Part shown: piece after piece, positions 15,049 to 24,247 of the stretch
How positions within the stretch are numbered: the stretch's first letter is position 1
Layout of the letters: each line of letters begins with the position of its first letter
Source: Hyphomicrobium_A sp963728165
Lineage (GTDB): Bacteria; Pseudomonadota; Alphaproteobacteria; Rhizobiales; Hyphomicrobiaceae
NCBI GenBank assembly: GCA_963728165.1
Contig: CAVSIY010000007.1
Location: 310,001 to 374,000, forward strand
DNA length: 64,000 nt
Direction of reading: 5' to 3'
Notes under the pieces: model-generated
Told to the model about the DNA's origin: nothing
The model's database searches: none
The model's input: only the letters and a program-made list of their open reading frames with translations
Position numbers and translations under genes: made by a program

Positions 15049-16431
15049 ATGTCGACCCGTCAAGAAGGTGCGCCAAGCCCGCTCGTGCGCTCGCGCGCCG
15101 ACTTGGTCGCCTGGATTGCCGAGGGCGAGAAGGCGCCGGCGGACTGGCGCATTGGAACCGAGCACGAGAAGTTCGTGTTCCACACCGGCGCCTTGACGCC
15201 GGTCCCCTACGAGGGCGAGCGCTCGATCCGCGCCTTGATGGAAGCCTTGATTGCTCGCTTCGGTTGGGAGCCGATCATGGAGGGCGAGAACATCATCGCC
15301 TTGAAGCGCGCCGAGGGTGAGGCGGGGGGCACCATCAGTCTCGAGCCCGGCGGCCAGTTCGAGCTCTCAGGCCGCACGGCCGCCACGCTGCACGAGACGG
15401 CGGAGGAGACGCAGGACCATTTCTACGAGATCCTGAGCGTCGGCGAGGCGCTCGGCATCGGGTTCTTGGGGTTGGGCTTCTCGCCCAAGTGGACGCTCGC
15501 CGAGACCCCGCGCATGCCCAAGGCGCGTTACGAGATCATGACGCGCTACATGCCCAAAGTCGGCAGGCACGGGCTCGACATGATGTACCGCACCGCCACC
15601 ATCCAGGTGAATCTCGACTTCGCCGACGAGGCGGACATGGTCAAGAAGCTGCGGGTGTCGCTGGCGCTGCAGCCGATCGCCTCGGCGCTCTTTGCCGCCT
15701 CCCCCTTCACCGAGGGACGCCTCAACGGCTTCAAGTCGATGCGCAGCGAGGTGTGGCGCGACGTCGATCCCGCGCGCACCGGCATGCTCCCCTTCGCGTT
15801 CGAGCCCGGCATGGGCTATGAGCGCTATGTCGACTATGCGCTCGACGTGCCCATGTACTTCGTCTACCGCGCCGGCCGCTATATCGACGCCTCCGGCGCC
15901 TCCTTCAAGGACTTCATGGCCGGGCGCCTGCCGGAGCTGCCGGGCGAGCACCCGACGCTCGATGACTGGGCGGATCATCTGACCACGCTCTTTCCCGAGG
16001 TGCGCCTCAAGCGCTTCTTAGAGATGCGCGGCGCCGATGGCGGCCCCTGGCAGCGCATCTGCGCGCTGTCGGCTTTGTGGGTGGGCCTCCTCTACGACAA
16101 GGACGCGCTCGAGGCCGCCTGGTCGCTGGTCAAGGACTGGACGGCGGAGGAGCGCGAGGGCTTAAGGATAGCGGTGCCACAAACCGCGCTGGCGACGCGC
16201 TTTCGGGCAACGACCGTGCAGGAGATCGCGCGTGAGGTCTTACGCATCGCGCGCAAAGGGCTGCGGGCGCGGGCGCGCATAAACCGCGCCAGTCAGGACG
16301 AGGCGATCTATCTGGAGCCCTTGGAGGAGGTAGCCGCCAGAGGGCGCACCCTTGCCGACGAGTTGATCGAGCATTTCCAGGGGCCGTGGCGCCAGGACAT
16401 CGACCATGTCTTTGAAGAATATGCCTTTTAG
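15049..16431 (+). CDS. gshA: Glutamate-cysteine ligase, plant/alphaproteobacterial type
   Basis: Makes gamma-glutamylcysteine, the first step of glutathione synthesis, in the cytosol. The 460-residue product matches the type 2 plant-like family rather than the gamma-proteobacterial one. Visible motifs are WRIGTEHEKFVF near 34-45, ISLEPGGQFELSG near 95-108 and the MYRTATIQVNLDFAD substrate loop near 180. GLGFSPKW and the C-terminal LLYDKDALEAAW block also fit. The frame starts directly at ATG 15049. Neighbouring rsmE and ubiA follow Hyphomicrobiales synteny. gshB is not in the window. Confidence 0.96.
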   Translation: MSTRQEGAPSPLVRSRADLVAWIAEGEKAPADWRIGTEHEKFVFHTGALTPVPYEGERSIRALMEALIARFGWEPIMEGENIIALKRAEGEAGGTISLEPGGQFELSGRTAATLHETAEETQDHFYEILSVGEALGIGFLGLGFSPKWTLAETPRMPKARYEIMTRYMPKVGRHGLDMMYRTATIQVNLDFADEADMVKKLRVSLALQPIASALFAASPFTEGRLNGFKSMRSEVWRDVDPARTGMLPFAFEPGMGYERYVDYALDVPMYFVYRAGRYIDASGASFKDFMAGRLPELPGEHPTLDDWADHLTTLFPEVRLKRFLEMRGADGGPWQRICALSALWVGLLYDKDALEAAWSLVKDWTAEEREGLRIAVPQTALATRFRATTVQEIAREVLRIARKGLRARARINRASQDEAIYLEPLEEVAARGRTLADELIEHFQGPWRQDIDHVFEEYAF

Positions 16432-16605
16432 GGCAAGAATTGCGCAAGCGTGGTGCTCCGGCGCCCTGGCGCGGCGGTTCAGCTTGTGTTCATTCTCTGG
16501 AACCTTAAATGCGGATCAGCGGGTGAGGGAAAGACCGAGATCCTTGAACGTCCATCGCGACGCGACGCAGCCCCGCATGCCCCTCTTGGCGACGGGAGAA
16601 CGGAT

Positions 16606-16821
16606 GTGCTCGAACGCAAGCTGACCTGGGCACTGGGTGCGGTTGCCGTTGCGGCGGCAATCCTCACCGGCATGGGCCTCGTCTCCATCGACCAGGCCGC
16701 GGCCAACAGTTGTCTGGCGGGGTGTCAGGGCGCCCGCAACGCGTGCCGGATACAGACGAAGAACTCGCCGTCCTGCGAGCAGGAGTTCACGCGCTGCCTG
16801 CAGAGCTGCCGCAAGAAGTGA
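16606..16821 (+). CDS. Cys-rich exported mini-protein with paired CX3C motifs
   Basis: A 71-residue product read from GTG 16606, chosen because GGGAGA lies 6 bases upstream. The first 30 residues form a signal peptide or anchor (KLTWALGAVAVAAAILTGMG, then an AAA-N cleavage-like site). The mature part is only about 38 residues and has six Cys: CLAGC, then single Cys residues, ending CLQSC, that is C-X3-C-X6-C-X9-C-X7-C-X3-C. Even Cys number and export suggest a disulfide-stapled helical hairpin. No family was recognised. It follows gshA on the same strand by 174 bases with no other gene between. Confidence 0.7.
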   Translation: MLERKLTWALGAVAVAAAILTGMGLVSIDQAAANSCLAGCQGARNACRIQTKNSPSCEQEFTRCLQSCRKK

Positions 16822-16829
16822 CGCGCGCG

Positions 16830-17510
16830 CTAGCCTGAGCTCGCGCCCACTATGATGACGGCAAGACGCCGCGGCCCGTGCGCGCCCATGACGATCTTGC
16901 CGCCGATGTCGCCCGTGCGCGATGGTCCCGAAACGAGATTGACTGTGCGCGGCAGCGCCTCGAAACCACACTCGGCCGCAACGAGCGCCATAGCCTCCTC
17001 GTAGCTGCCCACGATCGTGTGCGCATCGACGACGACGAGGTGCGTGTCCGGGACGAAGGCCAGCGTGACAGGATTGTGCGGGCCCGAGGCGAGTACCAGC
17101 GTGCCCGTCTCGGCGACGCCCGCGACCGCGCGTGACAGCCCGGCGACGTCACCCGCTTGCGCCGGGCCCTGCTCGTGCGCCAGAGCGGGGGTTTCGTCCC
17201 ACGCAAGCGCCGCAAGATAAGGGTCGCTGCCGGTGCGCACCCGCGGCGGCAGGCCGTGGGCGCGCAGATAGTCGGCAATGACCACGGGGATACGTGCGGG
17301 CGCACCCACGGCGATGAGATCGGCGCCCTGCGCCGAGAGCGCCGCCTTGAACATGGCGGCAAGCTCGGCCGCCGGGCGCCTCGTGTGCGCCGGGATGAGA
17401 TGGCGGGGAGGCTCCGCCAGCCGGGCCGCGACCGCAGCGCGGCGCTCCAACTCCGCCGGGTCGGCGTGAAGGCTTGAGCGAATTTTGCCGAGGATACCTG
17501 CGCGGCTCAT
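16830..17510 (-). CDS. lutC: LutC, LUD-domain subunit of the lactate oxidation complex
   Basis: Third gene of the lutABC operon, needed with LutA and LutB for L-lactate to pyruvate oxidation. The 226-residue protein has the LUD (DUF162) fold features: GVAETGTLVLASG near 140-152, then PDTHLVVVDAHTIV and VSGPSRTGDIGGKIVMGAHGP near the C-terminus. Its ATG at 17510 overlaps the lutB TGA (ATGA), so translation is coupled. The upstream open frame in antisense register to lutB was ignored. No Cys cluster is present, as expected for LutC. Confidence 0.92.
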   Translation of the reverse strand: MSRAGILGKIRSSLHADPAELERRAAVAARLAEPPRHLIPAHTRRPAAELAAMFKAALSAQGADLIAVGAPARIPVVIADYLRAHGLPPRVRTGSDPYLAALAWDETPALAHEQGPAQAGDVAGLSRAVAGVAETGTLVLASGPHNPVTLAFVPDTHLVVVDAHTIVGSYEEAMALVAAECGFEALPRTVNLVSGPSRTGDIGGKIVMGAHGPRRLAVIIVGASSG

Positions 17511-18925
17511 GGCTGCTCGCTCCGGTCTCTGCGCGCCCACAGGTGCTGGAACGTCGGCCCCTGCGGCGCGGCCAAGTCGCGGTGGCGCGTCCACCGGCCG
17601 GCGAGGGGCAGGTGCCGGAAGGCGCCGCGTCGGCGCCCGAGCCGGCCGAGAAGGGCTGCGCCAAGGCGCGCGACCCCATGATAGGCGCGGGGATGCAAAG
17701 CGAGGCTCGCCCAGGCGCGCAGGAGCGCCCGCTGCCCCAACGTCGCCTCCGCGAAGGAGGCTTGGCGCCAGCGGCGCATCAGCGTGACGAGCGGGATCTC
17801 GACGGGGCACACCTCTTCGCAGCGGCCGCAGAAGGTGGAGGCCTCGGCAAGCTCGTGCGCGTGGGGTCTGAGCGCGAGTGCCGGCGTCAGCACCGCTCCG
17901 ATCGGGCCGGCGTAGACCGACCCGTAGGCATGACCGCCCACGGCGCAATAGACGGGGCAGTGGTTCATGCAGGCGCCGCAGCGGATGCAGCGCAAGACCT
18001 CGCGCATGTCGGTGCCGAGCAACTCGGAGCGCCCGTTGTCGAGGAGCACGACGTGGCAGGCGCCGGGGCCGTCGCTGTCGTCGGCACGCCCCGCCCCGGT
18101 GACGAGCGTGGTGTAGGCGGTGATGTCCTGCCCCGTGCCCGAGCGTGCCAAGAGCCTCAGAAGCGTCCACGCGTCGTTGAGCGTCGGCACCACCTTCTCG
18201 ATTGTAGCGAGCACGATGTGCACCCGCGGCAGCGACAGCGTCAGGTCGGCGTTGCCCTCGTTGGTGACGATGATGGCCGAGCCGGTCGCGGCGACGAGGA
18301 AATTGGCGCCGGTGATGCCGACGTCGGCTGAATGGAACTTTTCGCGCAAGACGCCGCGCGCCTCCGCGACTAGGGCCTCCGGTTCTGAAAGATCGCGGCC
18401 GGCGGGCAGATGGCGGTGATGGCGCCGGAAGTCGGCGGCGATGTCGTCGGGGCCGAGGTGGATTGCCGGCGCGATCAGGTGGCTCGGCTGCTCGCCGCGG
18501 ATCTGCACGATGTACTCGCCAAGGTCGGTCTCGACCACCTCGAGCGCGGCAGCCTCGAGCCGGGCCCCGAGCCCGATCTCCTCCGACACCATCGACTTGC
18601 TCTTGGTGACGAGGCGGGCGCCCGCCTCGCGGCAGAGCCGTAAGATGATGTCGCACGCCTCATCCGCCGTCGCCGCCCAGTGCACGTTTGCGCCGGCCCG
18701 TGTCGCATTGCGCTCGAACGCCTCCAGGTAGAGGTCAAGGTGGGCGAGCGTGTGATCCTTGATGTCGCGTCCGATGCGGCGCAGCGCCTCGAACTCGGGC
18801 AGGCGGGCGCGCGCTTTGGCGCGCGCTGCCGCGAAGCCGTCAGGCATCTTGGCCAGATTGCGCTGCAGGGGCTGGTCCGAAAGCGCTGCGGTCGCGTTTG
18901 CTGCGAAGGATGCGGCCTGCTTCAT
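17507..18925 (-). CDS. lutB: LutB, iron-sulfur subunit of the lactate oxidation complex
   Basis: Central iron-sulfur subunit of lactate utilisation, 472 residues. An N-terminal LUD domain (TKSKSMVSEEIGLG, GITGANFLVAATGSAIIVTNEGN) is followed by two 4Fe-4S motifs, CIRCGACMNHCP and CGRCEEVCPVEIP, near residues 300-380. A basic, LutB-specific C-terminal tail is present. The frame is open to 19177, but homology starts at MKQAASFAANATAALS, and ATG 18925 overlaps the lutA stop (ATGA). The gene is coupled to both neighbours, consistent with a stoichiometric complex at the inner membrane. Confidence 0.94.
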   Translation of the reverse strand: MKQAASFAANATAALSDQPLQRNLAKMPDGFAAARAKARARLPEFEALRRIGRDIKDHTLAHLDLYLEAFERNATRAGANVHWAATADEACDIILRLCREAGARLVTKSKSMVSEEIGLGARLEAAALEVVETDLGEYIVQIRGEQPSHLIAPAIHLGPDDIAADFRRHHRHLPAGRDLSEPEALVAEARGVLREKFHSADVGITGANFLVAATGSAIIVTNEGNADLTLSLPRVHIVLATIEKVVPTLNDAWTLLRLLARSGTGQDITAYTTLVTGAGRADDSDGPGACHVVLLDNGRSELLGTDMREVLRCIRCGACMNHCPVYCAVGGHAYGSVYAGPIGAVLTPALALRPHAHELAEASTFCGRCEEVCPVEIPLVTLMRRWRQASFAEATLGQRALLRAWASLALHPRAYHGVARLGAALLGRLGRRRGAFRHLPLAGRWTRHRDLAAPQGPTFQHLWARRDRSEQP

Positions 18926-19710
18926 GGCGCGCGTCCCCGCCCTGCCTGCGCGATGGGAGGCTCGCTCGTCTCGCCGGCGAGCACCTCGGCGACGTGCCGG
19001 CAGGGGATGGCCGAGCCCTCGCGCTTGAGCTTGCCGGCGATGTTGATAAGGCAGCCGAGCTCGCCCGACACGACGAGCTCCGGCGCGGCGGCGGCGATCG
19101 CCGCCGTCTTGCGGGCGACGATGGCATTGGAGATGTCGGGATACTTGACCGAGAACAGCCCGCCGAAGCCGCAGCACGATTGCGCGTCGGCGAGCTCGAC
19201 AAGTTCAAGGCCGGCGACGGCGGCGAGCAAGGCGCGCGGCTGGCGCGCGACGCCGAGCTCGCGCAGGCCCGAGCAGCCGTCATGGCAGGCGACGCGGCCG
19301 GCGAAGGCTCCCGGCACCTCGGCAAGGCCGCGCACGTCGACGAGAAACGAGGTGAGCTCGTAGACGCGCTCGGCGAAGGCGCGGGCGCGGCGCTGCAGCG
19401 TGTCGTCTCCGGCAAAGAGGGAAGGGTAGTGCAGCTTCAGCACCGCCGCGCATGAGCCCGACGGCGCCACCACGTAGTCGAAGCCCTCGCAGGCCGCGAT
19501 GGTCATCATGGCGAGCGATCTGGCGCTCTCACGATCGCCGCTATTGTAGGCCGGCTGGCCGCAGCACGTCTGCGCCGCCGGCACCGCGACCTCGCAGCCG
19601 GCCGCCTCCAGCAGGCGCACCGCCGCGAACCCGACCGAGGGGCGCATGAGATCGACGAGGCAGGTGACGAACAGGGCGACGCGCGGCCGCTTGGTATCAC
19701 CTTTTGGCAT
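18922..19710 (-). CDS. lutA: LutA, CCG-domain subunit of the lactate oxidation complex
   Basis: First lut gene, 262 residues, with two cysteine-rich CCG domains, the hallmark of LutA, GlpC and heterodisulfide-reductase-type subunits: QTCCGQPAYN near 52-61 and QSCCGFGGLFS near 190-200, each with its upstream Cys (VTCLVDL and ACHDGCSG). These bind a noncubane iron-sulfur cluster. ATG 19710 (MPKGDTKRPRVALFVTC) matches family starts; the longer frame to 19899 would run into the cytochrome gene. It lies 53 bases after the cytochrome c gene on the same strand. Confidence 0.94.
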   Translation of the reverse strand: MPKGDTKRPRVALFVTCLVDLMRPSVGFAAVRLLEAAGCEVAVPAAQTCCGQPAYNSGDRESARSLAMMTIAACEGFDYVVAPSGSCAAVLKLHYPSLFAGDDTLQRRARAFAERVYELTSFLVDVRGLAEVPGAFAGRVACHDGCSGLRELGVARQPRALLAAVAGLELVELADAQSCCGFGGLFSVKYPDISNAIVARKTAAIAAAAPELVVSGELGCLINIAGKLKREGSAIPCRHVAEVLAGETSEPPIAQAGRGRAP

Positions 19711-19763
19711 CGGTGGGCCCGCTGGCTCAGGCGGTGCGCGGTGCGCGCCGCTCGCGGGGACCT

Positions 19764-20144
19764 CTACTTCTGTGTCTTCAGGAAAGCAATGAGGTCCTTG
19801 AGGTCGCCCGCGTCCTTGACCCCGGCGTAGGCCATCACGCCACCGGGCATGAACGTGTCGGGCGACTCCAGATAGGCGGTGAGCTTCGGCTCCGTCCACA
19901 CGAGCCCTTTGCCCGCGGCCTCGCGCATGGCAGCCGAGTAGTTGAAGCCGGCAACCGCGCCGGCCTTGCGCCCGACGATGCCGTTGAGCTGTGGGCCCGC
20001 CTTGTTCTTGGCGGCGGGACCAACGGCGTGGCAGGCACGGCAGCGATTGAAGACTTGTTGACCCTGGGCGGCGTCCTGCGCCGAGGCGGGCGCAGCGCCT
20101 GCGACAGCAATGACCGACATTGCCAGACGTAGCGTGCGTTTCAT
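19764..20144 (-). CDS. Periplasmic class I cytochrome c, upstream of lutABC
   Basis: Soluble cytochrome c of 126 residues. A signal peptide (MKRTLRLAMSVIAVAGAAP, cleavage near SAQ) is followed by the haem site CRACHAVGP near 37, GPQLNGIVGR and the distal axial Met region (SPDTFMPGGVMAYAG). ATG 20144 has a GGGGGGAG Shine-Dalgarno about 7 bases upstream; the longer frame to 20201 was rejected. It is co-oriented with lutABC and only 53 bases from lutA, so it is probably the first gene of that operon and may carry electrons from lactate oxidation to a terminal oxidase. That link is inference. Confidence 0.9.
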   Translation of the reverse strand: MKRTLRLAMSVIAVAGAAPASAQDAAQGQQVFNRCRACHAVGPAAKNKAGPQLNGIVGRKAGAVAGFNYSAAMREAAGKGLVWTEPKLTAYLESPDTFMPGGVMAYAGVKDAGDLKDLIAFLKTQK

Positions 20145-20258
20145 GCTCTCGCTCCCCCCTTGTTTGCGGACCACCTCAGCAAATGCCGCGACGTCGATCA
20201 AGGGAGCATCGGATCTGGGAAATGCCCCTGCTGCTTTCGCGCACCGCTTCCCGCGCCG

Positions 20259-21272
20259 TCAGCGAGCGGTCACCACCGTCTTGGCGCCTTTGGCGGCGCT
20301 CCGGCTTTTCCCCTTGGGGGCCCCCTTGCCGAAGCCCAGGCTGGCGGCGTCCATGCCCTTGTCCCAATAGGGTTCGGGGCCGTAAAGCTCGACCAGGAAC
20401 TCGATCAACACGTTGACTTTGGCCGGCATGAACTCGCGGCAGGGATAGACCGCGTAGATCGCGAGGTTGGAGGAGCCGCGATACTGCGGCAGCACGATTT
20501 TGAGCTCACCGCTTTTCAACAGTGCGCCGACGTCCCAGGTCGAACGCAGCCCGAGCCCGAGCCCGCTGCGCAAGGTCTCGCGGATCAGCTCGCCGGAGTT
20601 GGAGCGGATGTTGCCGTTGGTCCGGATCTGGCGCTGGCCTTCGGGCCCCTCCAGACGCCACACGTCCTGGGCGCCTGCAGAGAGGCAATTGTGCAGGTCG
20701 AGGTCGGCGAGCGAGGTTGGAACCCCGTGTTGCTCGAGGTAGGCGGGCGAGGCGCAGATGAAACGGTTGTCGGTGGCGAGCTTGCGCGCGACGAGGGAGG
20801 AATCCTCCAATTCGCCGATGCGGATGGCGAGATCGAAGCCGTCGCGGATAATGTCGGTGAACCTGTCGGTCAGATGCACGTCGAGCTCGATATCGGGATA
20901 GCGGGCGAGAAAGGCACCGAGATAAGGAGCGATGTGCAGCCGGGCGAACGTGGTCGGCATGGTGACTTTGAGGACGCCGCGCGGCTTGGTGTTGCGCCGG
21001 CTGACGAAGTCCTCGGCCTCCTCGCACAGGCTGAGGATGTCGACGACGCGTTTGAAATAGCCCGCGCCCGTCTCGGTCAAGGTGAGGTGGCGCGTCGTGC
21101 GCTGGAACAGGCGCGCGCCGAGGCGGTCCTCGAGCTGGCTGATGCGCTTGGAGATGACGGCCGGCGACAGCCCCATCTCGCGCCCTGCCGCCGACATGTT
21201 GCCGGTGCGCGCGACGCGTGCGAAGATTTCCAGATCGCTGATGGCGGTCACTTGGGCCCCTGAGAACGTCAC
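20259..21272 (-). CDS. LysR-family transcriptional regulator
   Basis: DNA-binding regulator of 337 residues. A winged helix-turn-helix lies at about residues 10-70 (FARVARTGNMSAAGREMGLS, ISQLEDRLGARLFQRT). The periplasmic-binding-like effector domain follows (about 95-300), then a basic Lys/Ser/Ala-rich tail unusual for the family (KGAPKGKSRSAAKG). It is divergent from glcDEF across a 254-base gap and lies upstream of cytochrome c-lutABC on the same strand. It is therefore well placed to control both 2-hydroxy-acid oxidation units, with glycolate or lactate as possible effector; this is inferred from position only. Confidence 0.88.
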   Translation of the reverse strand: MTFSGAQVTAISDLEIFARVARTGNMSAAGREMGLSPAVISKRISQLEDRLGARLFQRTTRHLTLTETGAGYFKRVVDILSLCEEAEDFVSRRNTKPRGVLKVTMPTTFARLHIAPYLGAFLARYPDIELDVHLTDRFTDIIRDGFDLAIRIGELEDSSLVARKLATDNRFICASPAYLEQHGVPTSLADLDLHNCLSAGAQDVWRLEGPEGQRQIRTNGNIRSNSGELIRETLRSGLGLGLRSTWDVGALLKSGELKIVLPQYRGSSNLAIYAVYPCREFMPAKVNVLIEFLVELYGPEPYWDKGMDAASLGFGKGAPKGKSRSAAKGAKTVVTAR

Positions 21273-21403
21273 TGGCTTCGACCTACACTTTCGGGTTTGA
21301 CGGCAAACACGGGAAAAAAACTCAGCGATCCAGCGATCACGCGGGAAGGCGCTGGAAATATGACCGTCCAGGACTATAAGCGATCAGCGGAATATTCGAA
21401 AAG

Positions 21404-21432
21404 TTGTACTGTTGTACAATATGCACGTGTAC
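21404..21432. promoter_or_regulatory. Candidate operator between lysR and glcD
   Basis: Overlapping dyads in the divergent intergenic region: TTGTAC-TG-TTGTACAA (21404-21419), with TTGTACAA itself a perfect palindrome, then GTACA-N9-TGTAC (21414-21432). It lies about 95 bases before glcD and 130 from lysR. It fits a dimeric regulator site, but assignment to this LysR protein is a guess. Confidence 0.4.
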
Positions 21433-21526
21433 GATCCACATCGGAGGCTGGCAAAGTCTACGCTCCAATTCCATAATCGAAAGTCTCGTTGCATTGATAT
21501 GTGGACGTTGAGCGAGAGGACTGGGC

Positions 21527-22987
21527 ATGTCGCTATCGAAGTTGCCGGAGCCGGATCGGGACGTGCTCGCGCGCGCGGGCGCCATCATCAAGGATCTTGA
21601 GCAGCTTCTCGGCGTCGATGCGGTGATCTCCGAGGAGGAAGGGCGGCGCGCTTTCGAGGCTGACGCCTTGACCGCCTACCGCCGCGTGCCGCTCGCAGTG
21701 GTGCTGCCGCGCTCCACCGAGGAGGTGGCCAAGGTCCTGAAATACTGCAACGAGCAGCGGATCAAGGTGGTGCCGCGCGGCGCTGGAACCTCGCTGTCGG
21801 GCGGGGCGCTCCCGGCCGAGGACGCAATCGTCGTCGGCATCTCCAGGATGAACCGCGTTCTCGACGTTGATTTCATGAACCGTACGATCAAGGTGGAGAC
21901 GGGCATCACCAACTTGGCCATCAGCGACGCCGTCGCGGCCGAAGGGTTCTTCTACGCGCCCGATCCCTCGAGCCAGCTCGCCTGCACGCTCGGCGGCAAT
22001 CTCGCCATGAACTCAGGCGGCGCCCACTGCCTCAAGTACGGCGTCACCACCAACAACGTGCTCGGCTTGCGCATCGTCTTGATGGACGGCGAGATCGTGG
22101 ACGTCGGCGGGCCCTACCTCGACGCGGAAGGCTACGATTTCATGGCCCTGATCGTCGGCTCGGAGGGCCAGTTCGGCATCGTCACCGAGGCAACCCTGCG
22201 CATCTTGCCCAAAGCCGAAGGCGCGCGCCCGATCCTCCTGGGCTTTGAGACGAGCGAGGCGGCCGGGCGCTGCGTCGCCGCCATCATCGCCTCCGGCATC
22301 CTGCCGGTGGCCATCGAGTTCATGGATCGACCGGCCATCGCCGTGGCGGAGGCCTATGCCAAGGCCGGCTATCCGCTCGACGTCGAGGCGTTGCTGATCG
22401 TCGAGGTCGAGGGTGCGCCCGAGGAGATCGCCCGCCTCTTGAACGACATCGTGGAGATCGCCAAGCCTTTCAGGCCGAAGGTCGTCGAGATGAGCACCTC
22501 GCCCGAGCAGAGCGCCAAGATCTGGAAGGGTCGCAAGTCCGCCTTCGGCGCCATCGGCCGCATCTCCGACTATTACTGCATGGATGGCACCATTCCGCTG
22601 TCACGCCTGCCGCAGGTGCTGACCCGCATCTCCGAGATCTGCGCCAGCCACGGGCTGAAGGTCGCCAATGTGTTCCACGCCGGCGACGGCAACCTGCACC
22701 CGTTGATCCTTTATGACGCCAACAAGCCGGAGGAGGCGGAGAGCGCCGCGCTGGCCGGCTCCGAGATCCTGAAGCTGTGCGTCGAGGTCGGCGGCTGCCT
22801 CACCGGCGAGCACGGCGTCGGCATCGAGAAGCGCGACCTGATGAGCGTGCAATTCACCGAGACCGATCTTGCCGTGCAGATGCGCATCAGAAGCGTGTTC
22901 GATCCCAATTGGCTCCTCAACCCGGGCAAGGTCTTCCCGCTCGATGCGAGCGAGAGCCAGGGCGCGGTAGCGCCCCGCGCCGCCTGA
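21527..22987 (+). CDS. glcD: Glycolate oxidase FAD-linked subunit GlcD
   Basis: FAD-binding catalytic subunit of the membrane-associated glycolate (and D-lactate) oxidase, giving glyoxylate. The 486-residue product has the PCMH/VAO flavin fold: VVPRGAGTSLSGGALPAEDAIVV near 75-98 and GGNLAMNSGGAHCLKYGVT near 155-175. The C-terminal VFHAGDGNLHP and GCLTGEHGVGIEKRDL blocks carry substrate and flavin contacts. The ATG at 21527 follows a GAGAGGA motif. It begins the glcDEF operon; glcE follows after 30 bases. Confidence 0.96.
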   Translation: MSLSKLPEPDRDVLARAGAIIKDLEQLLGVDAVISEEEGRRAFEADALTAYRRVPLAVVLPRSTEEVAKVLKYCNEQRIKVVPRGAGTSLSGGALPAEDAIVVGISRMNRVLDVDFMNRTIKVETGITNLAISDAVAAEGFFYAPDPSSQLACTLGGNLAMNSGGAHCLKYGVTTNNVLGLRIVLMDGEIVDVGGPYLDAEGYDFMALIVGSEGQFGIVTEATLRILPKAEGARPILLGFETSEAAGRCVAAIIASGILPVAIEFMDRPAIAVAEAYAKAGYPLDVEALLIVEVEGAPEEIARLLNDIVEIAKPFRPKVVEMSTSPEQSAKIWKGRKSAFGAIGRISDYYCMDGTIPLSRLPQVLTRISEICASHGLKVANVFHAGDGNLHPLILYDANKPEEAESAALAGSEILKLCVEVGGCLTGEHGVGIEKRDLMSVQFTETDLAVQMRIRSVFDPNWLLNPGKVFPLDASESQGAVAPRAA

Positions 22988-23017
22988 CGCGAGAAGCGCC
23001 TTACGGAGAGTTTCCCC

Positions 23018-24238
23018 TTGAGCGACCTACAGAAGCCCGCGGCCGACTGGGAGCTCCAGTTCATGATTGCGGGTTGCGCCGAGAAGAGGCTGCCCATCGA
23101 GGTGATGGGCACGGGCTCCAAGCGCGCCCTCGGCCGCCCCATCGACGGCGCCATCACCATCACCACCGCTTCGCTCCGGGGCATCACCCTTTATGAGCCG
23201 ACCGAGCTCGTGATGACGGCGCGGGCGGGGACGCCGGTCTCGCACATTGAGGCAGAGCTTGCCGCGCACGGGCAGATGCTCGCCTTCGAGCCGATCGACG
23301 TGGCGCCCGCCATCGGCGGCCCGCAGGGGACGCAAACGATCGGCGCCGTGTTCGCCACCAACCTGTCGGGTGCGCGCCGCATCCAGGCGGGCGCCGCCCG
23401 CGACCATCTCCTCGGCCTCAAGGGCGTCAACGGGCGGGCCGAGATGTTCCACGCCGGCGGCCGCGTGATGAAGAACGTGACGGGCTACGACGTGGCGCGC
23501 GGGCTCACCGGGAGCTGGGGGACGCTCGCGGTGATGACCGAGGTGACGTTCAAGGTGGTGCCGTGGCCGGAGACGGCGGCGACCATCGTCTTTCTGGGCT
23601 TGCCCGACAACCTGGCAGTCGAGCTGCTGTGCGCCGCCATGGCGCAGCCAGTCGAGGTGTCGGGGGCCGTGCACCTGCAGGCCTCGGTCGCAGCCCGCCT
23701 AAGCCACGCCGGCCTCAAGACCATGGGCAAGGCGGTGACGGCCTTGCGGCTGGAGAACTTCTCCACCGCCGTCGCCGGCCGCAAGCTCAAGCTCAAGGAG
23801 GCGCTGAAGGTCTACGGCAAGGCGCTGGAGCTCGACCACCGGGAGTCGCTCGAGTTCTGGGGCGAGCTCAGACGGCTTTCGGTGATGCCCAACCGGCAGA
23901 CGCTCCTATGGCGCATCTCCACCAAGCCGACGACGGCGCCCAAGCTCGTCGCCGCCATCAAGCGCTACATGCCGGCCGATGCCTTCTACGACTGGGCGGG
24001 AGGGCTTATATGGCTGGAGGTGCCCGCAACCGCCGATGCCGGCACCGCCGAGATCCGCCGCGCCGCCGCCATTCATGGAGGGCATGCTACGCTGATCCGC
24101 GCCGAGCCGGCCGTGCGCGCCGCGGTTGAGGTGTTCCAGCCGCTGAGCCCGCCAGTCGAGCGCTTGACGCGCGACCTCAAAGCGGCCTTCGATCCCTCCG
24201 GCATTCTCAACCCCGGCCGCATGTACGCGGGCGTGTAA
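23018..24238 (+). CDS. glcE: Glycolate oxidase subunit GlcE
   Basis: Second FAD-binding subunit of glycolate oxidase, 406 residues, related to GlcD but shorter. It has the PCMH half-motif TARAGTPVSHIEAELAAHGQ near 70-90, PPAIGG-like PAIGGPQGTQTIGAVFATN near 105, and the NVTGYDVARGLTGSWGTLAVM block near 155-175. The start is a TTG at 23018, supported by GGAGAG about 8 bases upstream and by the absence of an in-frame ATG in the family N-terminal region (SDLQKPAADW). It closes 9 bases before glcF. Confidence 0.94.
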   Translation: MSDLQKPAADWELQFMIAGCAEKRLPIEVMGTGSKRALGRPIDGAITITTASLRGITLYEPTELVMTARAGTPVSHIEAELAAHGQMLAFEPIDVAPAIGGPQGTQTIGAVFATNLSGARRIQAGAARDHLLGLKGVNGRAEMFHAGGRVMKNVTGYDVARGLTGSWGTLAVMTEVTFKVVPWPETAATIVFLGLPDNLAVELLCAAMAQPVEVSGAVHLQASVAARLSHAGLKTMGKAVTALRLENFSTAVAGRKLKLKEALKVYGKALELDHRESLEFWGELRRLSVMPNRQTLLWRISTKPTTAPKLVAAIKRYMPADAFYDWAGGLIWLEVPATADAGTAEIRRAAAIHGGHATLIRAEPAVRAAVEVFQPLSPPVERLTRDLKAAFDPSGILNPGRMYAGV

Positions 24239-24247
24239 GGGCAACCG

